In this document: positions 24,569 to 38,006 of the stretch, in pieces
How positions within the stretch are numbered: position 1 is the first letter of the stretch
Layout: each line of letters begins with the position of its first letter
Source: Myotis daubentonii
Lineage: Eukaryota; Chordata; Mammalia; Chiroptera; Vespertilionidae
Direction of reading: 5' to 3'
Assembly (NCBI RefSeq): GCF_963259705.1
Contig: NC_081846.1
Location: 95,802,641-95,866,640, forward strand
Length of the DNA: 64,000 nt
Translations under genes and position numbers: made by a program
Notes under the pieces: model-generated
Database searches by the model: none
Told to the model about the DNA's origin: nothing
Seen by the model: the letters and a program-made list of their open reading frames with translations, nothing else

Positions 24569-27500
24569 TACAATTAAGGAGGACTGGCTTTGGCGTTTTT
24601 TTTGTGTGAATCCGTTAAAATGGTGACGATTCCGGTAAGTACTTCTAAGCAAACTGTCTAATTTTGGTAAAACTGTTAAAATACACAATGATAGCTCCAA
24701 GAAATGATTAAGAACGTGTAACAAACACCTCAAGTACACGTAAATAGATTCTTACTACATTTACTGTCGTATTCACTCACGGAGGTTTCCAGTGGAAAGC
24801 TATGAAATGACGAAAATACTGGTAATATTTACAACTCCGGGTACTTCCGGGGACATTTTCACGGGACTGTGCTTTCAAATACTAAGTGTTCATGCTTACA
24901 GAGCTCAGAATTGGTGTCTGAAGCCTTGGAATGACGAGAATAGTGTTTACGTTTACAATTAAGGAGGATTGGCTTTGGCGTTTTTTTGTGGGAATCAGTT
25001 AAAATGGTGACGATTCCAGTAAATACTTCTAAGCAAAATGTCTAATTTTGGTAAAACTGTTAAAATACACAATGATAGTACCCAAAAATGATTAAGAACG
25101 TGTAAGAAACACCTCAATTACACGTAAATAGATTCTTACTACATTTACTGTCGTATTCACTCACGGAGGTTTCCAGTGGAAAGCTGTGTAATGACGAATA
25201 TACTGGTAATATTTACAACTCCGGGTACTTCCGGTGGCGTTTTCACGGGACTGTGCTTTCAAATACTAAGTGTTCATGCTTACAGAGTTCAGAATTGGTG
25301 TCTAAACCCTTGGAATGACGCGAATAGTGCTTTTGTTTACAATTAAGGAGGACTGGCTTTGGCGTTTTTTTGTGTGAATCCGTTAAAATGGTGACGATTC
25401 CGGTAAATACTTCTAAGCAAACTGTCTAATTTCTGTAAAACTGTTAAAATACACAATGATAGTTCCCAGAAATGATTAAGAACGTGTAATAAACACCGCA
25501 AGTACACGTAAAAAGGTTCTTACTACATTTACTGTCGTATTCAATCACGGAGGTTTCCAGTGGAAAGGTGTGAAATGAAGAAAATACTTGGAATATTTAC
25601 AACTCCGGGTACTTCCGGTGGCGTTTTCACGGGACTGTGCTCTCAAATACTAAGTGTTCATGCTTACAGAGCTCAGATTTGGTGTCTAAACCCTTGGAAT
25701 GATGAGAATAGTGTTTCTGTTTACAATTAAGGAGGACTGGCTTTGGCGTTTTTTTGTGTGAATCAGTTAAAATGGTGACGATTCCGGTAAATACTTCTAA
25801 GCAAACTGTCTAATTTTGGTAAAACTGTTAAAATACACATTGATAGTACCAAAAATAATTAAGAACGTGTACCAAACACCTCAAGTACACGTAAATAGAT
25901 TCTTACTACATTTACTGTCGTATTCACTCACGGAGGTTTCCAGTGGAAAGCTGTGAAATGACGCAAATACTGGTAATATTTACAACTCCGGGTGCTTCCG
26001 GTGGCGTTTTCACGGGACTGTGCTTTCAAATACTAAGTGTTCATGCTTACAGAGCTCAGAATTGGTGTCTAAACCCTTGGAATGACGCGAATAGTGCTTT
26101 TGTTTACAATTAAGGAGGACTGGCTTTGGCGTTTTTTTGTTTGAATCCGTTAAAATGGTGACGATTCCGGTAAATACTTCTAAGCAAACTGTCTAATTTC
26201 TGTAAAACTGTTAAAATACACATTGATAGTACCAAAAATAATTAAGAACGTGTACCAAACACCTCAAGTACACGTAAATAGATTCTTACTACATTTACTG
26301 TCGTATTCACTCACGGAGGTTTCCAGTGGAAAGCTGTGAAATGACGAAAATACTGGTAATATTTACAACTCCGTGTACTTCCGGTGGCGTTTTCACGGGA
26401 CTGTGCTTTCAAATACTAAGTGTTCATGCTTACAGAGCTCAGAATTGGTGTCTGAATCCTTGGAATGATGAGAATAGTGTTTATGTTTACAATTAAGGAG
26501 GATTGGCTTTGGCGTTTTTTTGTGTGAATCAGTTAAAATGGTGACGATTCCGGTAAATACTTCTAAGCAAACTGTCTAATTTTGGTAAAACTGTTAAAAT
26601 ACACATTGATAGTACCAAAAATAATTAAGAACGTGTACCAAACACCTCAAGTACACGTAAATAGATTCTTACTACATTTACTGTCGTATTCACTCACGGA
26701 GGTTTCCAGTGGAAAGCTGTGAAATGACGCAAATACTGGTAATATTTACAACTCCGGGTGCTTCCGGTGGCGTTTTCACGGGACTGTGCTTTCAAATACT
26801 AAGTGTTCATGCTTACAGAGCTCAGAATTGGTGTCTGAAGCCTTGGAATGACGAGAATAGTGTTTATGTTTACAATTAAGGAGGATTGGCTTTGGCGTTT
26901 TTTTGTGGGAATCAGTTAAAATGGTGACGATTCCGGTAAATACTTCTAAGCAAACTGTCTAATTTTGGTAAAACTGTTAAAATACACAATGATAGTACCC
27001 AAAAATGATTAAGAACGTGTAAGAAACACATCAAGTACACGTAAATAAATTCTTACTACATTTACTGTTGTGTTCAATCACGGAAGTTTCCAGTGGAAAG
27101 CTGTGAAATGATGAAAATACTGGTAATATTTACAACTCCGGGTACTTCCGGTGGCGTTTTCACGGGACTGTGGTTTCAAATACTAAGTGTTCATGCTTAC
27201 AGAGCTCAAAATTGGTGTCTAAAGCCTTGGAATGACGAGAATAGTGTTTTTGTTTACAATTAAGGAGGATTGGCTTTGGCGTTTTTTTGTGTGAATCCGT
27301 TAAAATGGTGACGATTCCGGTAAATACTTCTAAGCAAACTGTCTAATTTCTGTAAAACTGTTAAAATACACAATGATAGTTCCCAGAAATGATTAAGAAC
27401 GTGTAATAAACACCGCAAGTACACGTAAAAAGATTCTTACTACATTTACTGTCGTATTCAATCACGGAGATTTCCAGTGGAAAGGTGTGAAATGAACAAA

Positions 27501-28405
27501 ATACTTGGAATATTTACAACTCTGGGTACTTCCGGTGGCGTTTTCACGGGACTGTGCTTTCAAATACTAAGTGTTCATGCTTACAGAGCTCAGATTTGGT
27601 GTCTAAACCCTTGGAATGATGAGAATAGTGTTTATGTTTACAATTAAGGAGGACTGGCTTTGGCGTTTTTTTGTGTGAATCCGTTAAAATGGTGACGATT
27701 CCGGTAAATACTTCTAAGCAAACTGTCTAATTTTGGTAAAACTGTTAAAATACACATTGATAGTACCAAAAATAATTAAGAACGTGTACCAAACACCTCA
27801 AGTACACGTAAATAGATTCTTACTACATTTACTGTCGTATTCACTCACGGAGGTTTCCAGTGGAAAGCTGTGAAATGACGAAAATACTGGTAATATTTAC
27901 AACTCCGTGTACTTCCGGTGGCGTTTTCACGGGACTGTGCTTTCAAATACTAAGTGTTCATGCTTACAGAGCTCAGAATTGGTGTCTGAAGCCTTGGAAT
28001 GATGAGAATAGTGTTTATGTTTACAATTAAGGAGGATTGGCTTTGGCGTTTTTTTGTGTGAATCAGTTAAAATGGTGACGATTCCGGTAAATACTTCTAA
28101 GCAAAATGTCTAATTTTGGTAAAACTGTTAAAATACACAATGATAGTACCCAAAAATGATTAAGAACGTGTAAGAAACACCTCAATTACACGTAAGTAGA
28201 TTCTTACTACATTTACTGTCGTATTCACTCACGGAGGTTTCCAGTGGAAAGCTGTGTAATGACGAATATACTGGTAATATTTACAACTCCGGGTACTTCC
28301 GGTGGCGTTTTCACGGGACTGTGCTTTCAAATACTAAGTGTTCATGCTTACAGAGCTCAGAATTGGTGTCTAAACCCTTGGAATGACGCGAATAGTGCTT
28401 TTGTT
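24569..28405. repeat. Zone 4: mosaic transition, monomers 65-74
   Basis: Monomer starts: 24569, 24954, 25338, 25722, 26105, 26488, 26871, 27255, 27639, 28022. The class string is E, F, A, B/F hybrid, A/B hybrid, B, D, A, B, F-like. Monomer 68 (25722) has a B head and an F tail (CTAAACCC, GACGCGAATAG). Monomer 69 (26105) has an A head (AATTTCTGT) and a B body. Classes C and D first appear in recognisable form here (AACACATC, GGAAGTTTCC, GTGGTTTC in monomer 71). There is no clean HOR period. Confidence 0.8.
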
Positions 28406-31400
28406 TACAATTAAGGAGGACTGGCTTTGGCGTTTTTTTGTGTGAATCCGTTAAAATGGTGACGATTCCGGTAAATACTTCTAAGCAAACTGTCTAATTT
28501 CTGTAAAACTGTTAAAATACACAATGATAGTACCAAAAATAATTAAGAACGTGTACCAAACACCTCAAGTACACGTAAATAGATTCTTACTACATTTACT
28601 GTCGTATTCACTCACGGAGGTTTCCAGTGGAAAGCTGTGAAATGACGAAAATACTGGTAATATTTACAACTCCGGGTGCTTCCGGTGGCGTTTTCACGGG
28701 ACTGTGCTTTCAAATACTAAGTGTTCATGCTTACAGAGCTCAGAATTGGTGTCTGAAGCCTTGGAATGACGAGAATAGTGTTTATGTTTACAATTAAGGA
28801 GGATTGGCTTTGGCGTTTTTTTGTGTGAATCAGTTAAAATGGTGACGATTCCGGTAAATACTTCTAAGCAAACTGTCTAATTTTGGTAAAACTGTTAAAA
28901 TACACAATGATAATATCCAAAAATGATTAAGAACGTGTACCAAACACCTCAAGTACACGTAAATAGATTCTTACTACATTTACTGTTGTATTCAATCACG
29001 GAGGTTTCCATTGGAAAGCTGTGAAATGACGCAAATACTGGTAATATTTACAACTCCGGGTGCTTCCGGTGGCGTATTCACGGGACTGTGCTTTCAAATA
29101 CTAAGTGTTCATGCTTACAGAGCTCAGAATTGGTGTCTGAAGCCTTGGAATGACGAGAATAGTGTTTATGTTTACAATTAATGAGGATTGGCTTTGGCGT
29201 TTTTTTGTGGGAATCAGTTAAAATGGTGACGATTCCGGTAAATACTTCTAAGCAAACTGTCTAATTTTGGTAAAACTGTTAAAATACACAATGATAGTAC
29301 CCAAAAATGATTAAGAACGTGTAAGAAACACATCAAGTACACGTAAATAAATTCTTACTACATTTACTGTTGTGTTCAATCACGGAAGTTTCCAGTGGAA
29401 AGCTGTGAAATGACGAAAATACTGGTAATATTTACAACTCCGGGTACTTCCGGTGGCGTTTTCACGGGACTGTGGTTTCAAATACTAAGTGTTCATGCTT
29501 ACAGAGCTCAAAATTGGTGTCTAAAGCCTTGGAATGACGAGAATAGTGTTTTTGTTTACAATTAAGGAGGACTGGCTTTGGCGTTTTTTTTTGTGTGAAT
29601 CCGGTAAAATGGTGACGATTCCGGTAAGTACTTCTAAGCAAACTGTCTAATTTTGGTAAAACTGTTAAAATACACAATGATAGCTCCAAGAAATGATTAA
29701 GAACGTGTAACAAACACCTCAAGTACACGTAAATAGATTCTTACTACATTTACTGTCGTATTCACTCACGGAGGTTTCCAGTGGAAAGCTATGAAATGAC
29801 GAAAATACTGGTAATATTTACAACTCCGGGTACTTCCGGGGACATTTTCACGGGACTGTGCTTTCAAATACTAAGTGTTCATGCTTACAGATCTCAGAAT
29901 TGGTGTCTGAAGCCTTGGAATGACGAGAATAGTGTTTACGTTTACAATTAAGGAGGATTGGCTTTGGCGTTTTTTTGTGGGAATCAGTTAAAATGGTGAC
30001 GATTCCAGTAAATACTTCTAAGCAAAATGTCTAATTTTGGTAAAACTGTTAAAATACACAATGATAGTACCCAAAAATGATTAAGAACGTGTAAGAAACA
30101 CCTCAATTACACGTAAATAGATTCTTACTACATTTACTGTCGTATTCACTCACGGAGGTTTCCATTGGAAAGCTGTGTAATGACGAATATACTGGTAATA
30201 TTTACAACTCCGGGTACTTCCGGTGGCGTTTTCACAGGACTGTGCTTTCAAACACTAAGTGTTCATGCTTACAGAGCTCAGAATTGGTGTCTAAACCCTT
30301 GGAATGACGCGAATAGTGCTTTTGTTTACAATTAAGGAGGACTGGCTTTGGCGTTTTTTTGTGTGAATCCGTTAAAATGGTGACGATTCCGGTAAATACT
30401 TCTAAGCAAACTGTCTAATTTCTGTAAAACTGTTAAAATACACAATGATAGTACCAAAAATAATTAAGAACGTGTACCAAACACCTCAAGTACACGTAAA
30501 TAGATTCTTACTACATTTACTGTCGTATTCACTCACGGAGGTTTCCAGTGGAAAGCTGTGAAATGACGAAAATACTGGTAATATTTACAACTCCGGGTGC
30601 TTCCGGTGGCGTTTTCACGGGACTGTGCTTTCAAATACTAAGTGTTCATGCTTACAGAGCTCAGAATTGGTGTCTGAAGCCTTGGAATGACGAGAATAGT
30701 GTTTATGTTTACAATTAAGGAGGATTGGCTTTGGCGTTTTTTTGTGTGAATCAGTTAAAATGGTGACGATTCCGGTAAATACTTCTAAGCAAACTGTCTA
30801 ATTTTGGTAAAACTGTTAAAATACACAATGATAATATCCAAAAATGATTAAGAACGTGTACCAAACACCTCAAGTACACGTAAATAGATTCTTACTACAT
30901 TTACTGTTGTATTCAATCACGGAGGTTTCCATTGGAAAGCTGTGAAATGACGCAAATACTGGTAATATTTACAACTCCGGGTGCTTCCGGTGGCGTTTTC
31001 ACGGGACTGTGCTTTCAAATACTAAGTGTTCAGCTTACAGAGCTCAGAATTGGTGTCTGAAGCCTTGGAATGACGAGAATAGTGTTTATGTTTACAATTA
31101 AGGAGGATTGGCTTTGGCGTTTTTTTGTGGGAATCAGTTAAAATGGTGACGATTCCGGTAAATACTTCTAAGCAAACTGTCTAATTTTGGTAAAACTGTT
31201 AAAATACACAATGATAGTACCCAAAAATGATTAAGAACGTGTAAGAAACACATCAAGTACACGTAAATAAATTCTTACTACATTTACTGTTGTGTTCAAT
31301 CACGGAAGTTTCCAGTGGAAAGCTGTGAAATGACGAAAATACTGGTAATATTTACAACTCCGGGTACTTCCGGTGGCGTTTTCACGGGACTGTGGTTTCA

Positions 31401-33014
31401 AATACTAAGTGTTCATGCTTACAGAGCTCAAAATTGGTGTCTAAAGCCTTGGAATGACGAGAATAGTGTTTTTGTTTACAATTAAGGAGGACTGGCTTTG
31501 GCGTTTTTTTTTGTGTGAATCCGGTAAAATGGTGACGATTCCGGTAAGTACTTCTAAGCAAACTGTCTAATTTTGGTAAAACTGTTAAAATACACAATGA
31601 TAGCTCCAAGAAATGATTAAGAACGTGTAACAAACACCTCAAGTACACGTAAATAGATTCTTACTACATTTACTGTCGTATTCACTCACGGAGGTTTCCA
31701 GTGGAAAGCTATGAAATGACGAAAATACTGGTAATATTTACAACTCCGGGTACTTCCGGGGACATTTTCACGGGACTGTGCTTTCAAATACTAAGTGTTC
31801 ATGCTTACAGATCTCAGAATTGGTGTCTGAAGCCTTGGAATGACGAGAATAGTGTTTACGTTTACAATTAAGGAGGATTGGCTTTGGCGTTTTTTTGTGG
31901 GAATCAGTTAAAATGGTGACGATTCCAGTAAATACTTCTAAGCAAAATGTCTAATTTTGGTAAAACTGTTAAAATACACAATGATAGTACCCAAAAATGA
32001 TTAAGAACGTGTAAGAAACACCTCAATTACACGTAAATAGATTCTTACTACATTTACTGTCGTATTCACTCACGGAGGTTTCCAGTGGAAAGCTGTGTAA
32101 TGACGAATATACTGGTAATATTTACAACTCCGGGTACTTCCGGTGGCGTTTTCACAGGACTGTGCATTCAAACACTAAGTGTTCATGCTTACAGAGCTCA
32201 GAATTGGTGTCTAAACCCTTGGAATGACGCGAATAGTGCTTTTGTTTACAATTAAGGAGGACTGGCTTTGGCGTTTTTTTGTGTGAATCCGTTAAAATGG
32301 TGACGATTCCGGTAAATACTTCTAAGCAAACTGTCTAATTTCTGTAAAACTGTTAAAATACACAATGATAGTTCCCAGAAATGATTAAGAACGTGTAATA
32401 AACACCGCAAGTACACGTAAAAAGATTCTTACTACATTTACTGTCGTATTCAATCACGGAGGTTTCCAGTGGAAAGGTGTGAAATGAAGAAAATACTTGG
32501 AATATTTACAACTCCGGGTACTTCCGGTGGCGTTTTCACGGGACTGTGCTTTCAAATACTAAGTGTTCATGCTTACAGAGCTCAGATTTGGTGTCTAAAC
32601 CCTTGGAATGATGAGAATAGTGTTTCTGTTTACAATTAAGGAGGACTGGCTTTGGCGTTTTTTTGTGTGAATCAGTTAAAATGGTGACGATTCCGGTAAA
32701 TACTTCTAAGCAAACTGTCTAATTTTGGTAAAACTGTTAAAATACACAATGATAGTATCCAAAAATGATTAAGAACGTGTACCAAACACCTCAAGTACAC
32801 GTAAATAGATTCTTACTACATTTACTGTCGTATTCACTCACGGAGGTTTCCAGTGGAAAGCTATGAAATGACGAAAATACTGGTAATATTTACAACTCCG
32901 GGTACTTCCGGGGACATTTTCACGGGACTGTGCTTTCAAATACTAAGTGTTCATGCTTACAGAGCTCAGAATTGGTGTCTGAAGCCTTGGAATGACGAGA
33001 ATAGTGTTTACGTT
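28406..33014. repeat. 12-monomer HOR block, copy 1 (~4.6 kb)
   Basis: Monomers 75-86 start at 28406, 28789, 29173, 29557, 29943, 30327, 30710, 31093, 31477, 31863, 32247 and 32631. The class string is A/B,C,D,E,F, A/B,C,D,E,F, A, C/E. The two 5-monomer sub-blocks (1921 and 1920 bp) differ by private marks: the second C (30710) has lost one T in TTCATGC, giving TTCAGC. All E monomers here have a 9-T run and CCGGTAAAATGG. The block ends with a hybrid C/E monomer followed by ATTAGGGAGG. Confidence 0.88.
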
Positions 33015-36000
33015 TACAATTAGGGAGGATTGGCTTTGCCGTTTTTTTGTGTGAATCCGTTAAAATGGTGACGATTCCGGTAAATACTTCTAAGCAAACT
33101 GTCTAATTTCTGTAAAACTGTTAAAATACACAATGATAGTACCAAAAATAATTAAGAACGTGTACCAAACACCTCAAGTACACGTAAATAGATTCTTACT
33201 ACATTTACTGTCGTATTCACTCACGGAGGTTTCCAGTGGAAAGCTGTGAAATGACGAAAATACTGGTAATATTTACAACTCCGGGTGCTTCCGGTGGCGT
33301 TTTCACGGGACTGTGCTTTCAAATACTAAGTGTTCATGCTTACAGAGCTCAGAATTGGTGTCTGAAGCCTTGGAATGACGAGAATAGTGTTTATGTTTAC
33401 AATTAAGGAGGATTGGCTTTGGCGTTTTTTTGTGTGAATCAGTTAAAATGGTGACGATTCCGGTAAATACTTCTAAGCAAACTGTCTAATTTTGGTAAAA
33501 CTGTTAAAATACACAATGATAATATCCAAAAATGATTAAGAACGTGTACCAAACACCTCAAGTACACGTAAATAGATTCTTACTACATTTACTGTTGTAT
33601 TCAATCACGGAGGTTTCCATTGGAAAGCTGTGAAATGACGCAAATACTGGTAATATTTACAACTCCGGGTGCTTCCGGTGGCGTTTTCACGGGACTGTGC
33701 TTTCAAATACTAAGTGTTCATGCTTACAGAGCTCAGAATTGGTGTCTGAAGCCTTGGAATGACGAGAATAGTGTTTATGTTTACAATTAAGGAGGATTGG
33801 CTTTGGCGTTTTTTTGTGGGAATCAGTTAAAATGGTGACGATTCCGGTAAATACTTCTAAGCAAACTGTCTAATTTTGGTAAAACTGTTAAAATACACAA
33901 TGATAGTACCCAAAAATGATTAAGAACGTGTAAGAAACACATCAAGTACACGTAAATAAATTCTTACTACATTTACTGTTGTGTTCAATCACGGAAGTTT
34001 CCAGTGGAAAGCTGTGAAATGACGAAAATACTGGTAATATTTACAACTCCGGGTACTTCCGGTGGCGTTTTCACGGGACTGTGGTTTCAAATACTAAGTG
34101 TTCATGCTTACAGAGCTCAAAATTGGTGTCTAAAGCCTTGGAATGACGAGAATAGTGTTTTTGTTTACAATTAAGGAGGACTGGCTTTGGCGTTTTTTTT
34201 TGTGTGAATCCGGTAAAATGGTGACGATTCCGGTAAGTACTTCTAAGCAAACTGTCTAATTTTGGTAAAACTGTTAAAATACACAATGATAGCTCCAAGA
34301 AATGATTAAGAACGTGTAACAAACACCTCAAGTACACGTAAATAGATTCTTACTACATTTACTGTCGTATTCACTCACGGAGGTTTCCAGTGGAAAGCTA
34401 TGAAATGACGAAAATACTGGTAATATTTACAACTCCGGGTACTTCCGGGGACATTTTCACGGGACTGTGCTTTCAAATACTAAGTGTTCATGCTTACAGA
34501 TCTCAGAATTGGTGTCTGAAGCCTTGGAATGACGAGAATAGTGTTTACGTTTACAATTAAGGAGGATTGGCTTTGGCGTTTTTTTGTGGGAATCAGTTAA
34601 AATGGTGACGATTCCAGTAAATACTTCTAAGCAAAATGTCTAATTTTGGTAAAACTGTTAAAATACACAATGATAGTACCCAAAAATGATTAAGAACGTG
34701 TAAGAAACACCTCAATTACACGTAAATAGATTCTTACTACATTTACTGTCGTATTCACTCACGGAGGTTTCCAGTGGAAAGCTGTGTAATGACGAATATA
34801 CTGGTAATATTTACAACTCCGGGTACTTCCGGTGGCGTTTTCACAGGACTGTGCTTTCAAACACTAAGTGTTCATGCTTACAGAGCTCAGAATTGGTGTC
34901 TAAACCCTTGGAATGACGCGAATAGTCCTTTTGTTTACAATTAAGGAGGACTGGCTTTGGCGTTTTTTTGTGTGAATCCGTTAAAATGGTGACGATTCCG
35001 GTAAATACTTCTAAGCAAACTGTCTAATTTCTGTAAAACTGTTAAAATACACAATGATAGTACCAAAAATAATTAAGAACGTGTACCAAACACCTCAAGT
35101 ACACGTAAATAGATTCTTACTACATTTACTGTCGTATTCACTCACGGAGGTTTCCAGTGGAAAGCTGTGAAATGACGAAAATACTGGTAATATTTACAAC
35201 TCCGGGTGCTTCCGGTGGCGTTTTCACGGGACTGTGCTTTCAAATACTAAGTGTTCATGCTTACAGAGCTCAGAATTGGTGTCTGAAGCCTTGGAATGAC
35301 GAGAATAGTGTTTATGTTTACAATTAAGGAGGATTGGCTTTGGCGTTTTTTTGTGTGAATCAGTTAAAATGGTGACGATTCCGGTAAATACTTCTAAGCA
35401 AACTGTCTAATTTTGGTAAAACTGTTAAAATACACAATGATAATATCCAAAAATGATTAAGAACGTGTACCAAACACCTCAAGTACACGTAAATAGATTC
35501 TTACTACATTTACTGTTGTATTCAATCACGGAGGTTTCCATTGGAAAGCTGTGAAATGACGCAAATACTGGTAATATTTACAACTCCGGGTGCTTCCGGT
35601 GGCGTTTTCACGGGACTGTGCTTTCAAATACTAAGTGTTCAGCTTACAGAGCTCAGAATTGGTGTCTGAAGCCTTGGAATGACGAGAATAGTGTTTATGT
35701 TTACAATTAAGGAGGATTGGCTTTGGCGTTTTTTTGTGGGAATCAGTTAAAATGGTGACGATTCCGGTAAATACTTCTAAGCAAACTGTCTAATTTTGGT
35801 AAAACTGTTAAAATACACAATGATAGTACCCAAAAATGATTAAGAACGTGTAAGAAACACATCAAGTACACGTAAATAAATTCTTACTACATTTACTGTT
35901 GTGTTCAATCACGGAAGTTTCCAGTGGAAAGCTGTGAAATGACGAAAATACTGGTAATATTTACAACTCCGGGTACTTCCGGTGGCGTTTTCACGGGACT

Positions 36001-38006
36001 GTGGTTTCAAATACTAAGTGTTCATGCTTACAGAGCTCAAAATTGGTGTCTAAAGCCTTGGAATGACGAGAATAGTGTTTTTGTTTACAATTAAGGAGGA
36101 CTGGCTTTGGCGTTTTTTTTTGTGTGAATCCGGTAAAATGGTGACGATTCCGTTAAGTACTTCTAAGCAAACTGTCTAATTTTGGTAAAACTGTTAAAAT
36201 ACACAATGATAGCTCCAAGAAATGATTAAGAACGTGTAACAAACACCTCAAGTACACGTAAATAGATTCTTACTACATTTACTGTCGTATTCACTCACGG
36301 AGGTTTCCAGTGGAAAGCTATGAAATGACGAAAATACTGGTAATATTTACAACTCCGGGTACTTCCGGGGACATTTTCACGGGACTGTGCTTTCAAATAC
36401 TAAGTGTTCATGCTTACAGATCTCAGAATTGGTGTCTGAAGCCTTGGAATGACGAGAATAGTGTTTACGTTTACAATTAAGGAGGATTGGCTTTGGCGTT
36501 TTTTTGTGGGAATCAGTTAAAATGGTGACGATTCCAGTAAATACTTCTAAGCAAAATGTCTAATTTTGGTAAAACTGTTAAAATACACAATGATAGTACC
36601 CAAAAATGATTAAGAACGTGTAAGAAACACCTCAATTACACGTAAATAGATTCTTACTACATTTACTGTCGTATTCACTCACGGAGGTTTCCAGTGGAAA
36701 GCTGTGTAATGACGAATATACTGGTAATATTTACAACTCCGGGTACTTCCGGTGGCGTTTTCACAGGACTGTGCTTTCAAACACTAAGTGTTCATGCTTA
36801 CAGAGCTCAGAATTGGTGTCTAAACCCTTGGAATGACGCGAATAGTGCTTTTGTTTACAATTAAGGAGGACTGGCTTTGGCGTTTTTTTGTGTGAATCCG
36901 TTAAAATGGTGACGATTCCGGTAAATACTTCTAAGCAAACTGTCTAATTTCTGTAAAACTGTTAAAATACACAATGATAGTTCCCAGAAATGATTAAGAA
37001 CGTGTAATAAACACCGCAAGTACACGTAAAAAGATTCTTACTACATTTACTGTCGTATTCAATCACGGAGGTTTCCAGTGGAAAGGTGTGAAATGAAGAA
37101 AATACTTGGAATATTTACAACTCCGGGTACTTCCGGTGGCGTTTTCACGGGACTGTGCTTTCAAATACTAAGTGTTCATGCTTACAGAGCTCAGATTTGG
37201 TGTCTAAACCCTTGGAATGATGAGAATAGTGTTTCTGTTTACAATTAAGGAGGACTGGCTTTGGCGTTTTTTTGTGTGAATCAGTTAAAATGGTGACGAT
37301 TCCGGTAAATACTTCTAAGCAAACTGTCTAATTTTGGTAAAACTGTTAAAATACACATTGATAGTACCAAAAATAATTAAGAACGTGTACCAAACACCTC
37401 AAGTACACGTAAATAGATTCTTACTACATTTACTGTCGTATTCACTCACGGAGGTTTCCAGTGGAAAGCTGTGAAATGACGCAAATACTGGTAATATTTA
37501 CAACTCCGGGTGCTTCCGGAAGCGTTTTCACGGGACTGTGCTTTCAAATACTAAGTGTTCATGCTTACAGAGCTCAGAATTGGTGTCTAAACCCTTGGAA
37601 TGACGCGAATAGTGCTTTTGTTTACAATTAAGGAGGACTGGCTTTGGCGTTTTTTTGTGTGAATCAGTTAAAATGGTGACGATTCCGGTAAATACTTCTA
37701 AGCAAACTGTCTAATTTTGGTAAAACTGTTAAAATACACAATGATAGTATCCAAAAATGATTAAGAACGTGTACCAAACACCTCAAGTACACGTAAATAG
37801 ATTCTTACTACATTTACTGTCGTATTCACTCACGGAGGTTTCCAGTGGAAAGCTATGAAATGACGAAAATACTGGTAATATTTACAACTCCGGGTACTTC
37901 CGGGGACATTTTCACGGGACTGTGCTTTCAAATACTAAGTGTTCATGCTTACAGAGCTCAGAATTGGTGTCTGAAGCCTTGGAATGACGAGAATAGTGTT
38001 TACGTT
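33015..38006. repeat. 12-monomer HOR block, copy 2, with one extra monomer
   Basis: Monomers 87-99 start at 33015, 33398, 33782, 34166, 34552, 34936, 35319, 35702, 36086, 36472, 36856, 37240 and 37623. The order repeats copy 1, and the C monomer at the equivalent place (35319) carries the same one-base loss (TTCAGC), which fixes the register. An extra B/F hybrid monomer (37240, with CCGGAAGCG) sits between the A monomer and the C/E hybrid (37623), which again ends in ATTAGGGAGG. Private changes include AATAGTCCTTTTG near 34921 and CCGTTAAGTAC near 36151. Confidence 0.87.

Noticed and set aside
29462..29728. 88-codon minus-strand open frame, repeated at 31382 and 34071
   Set aside because: It is the same satellite segment as the 68-codon frame, with a different downstream reading because of the 9-T run. 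A one-base change in homopolymer length altering the product argues against a protein.
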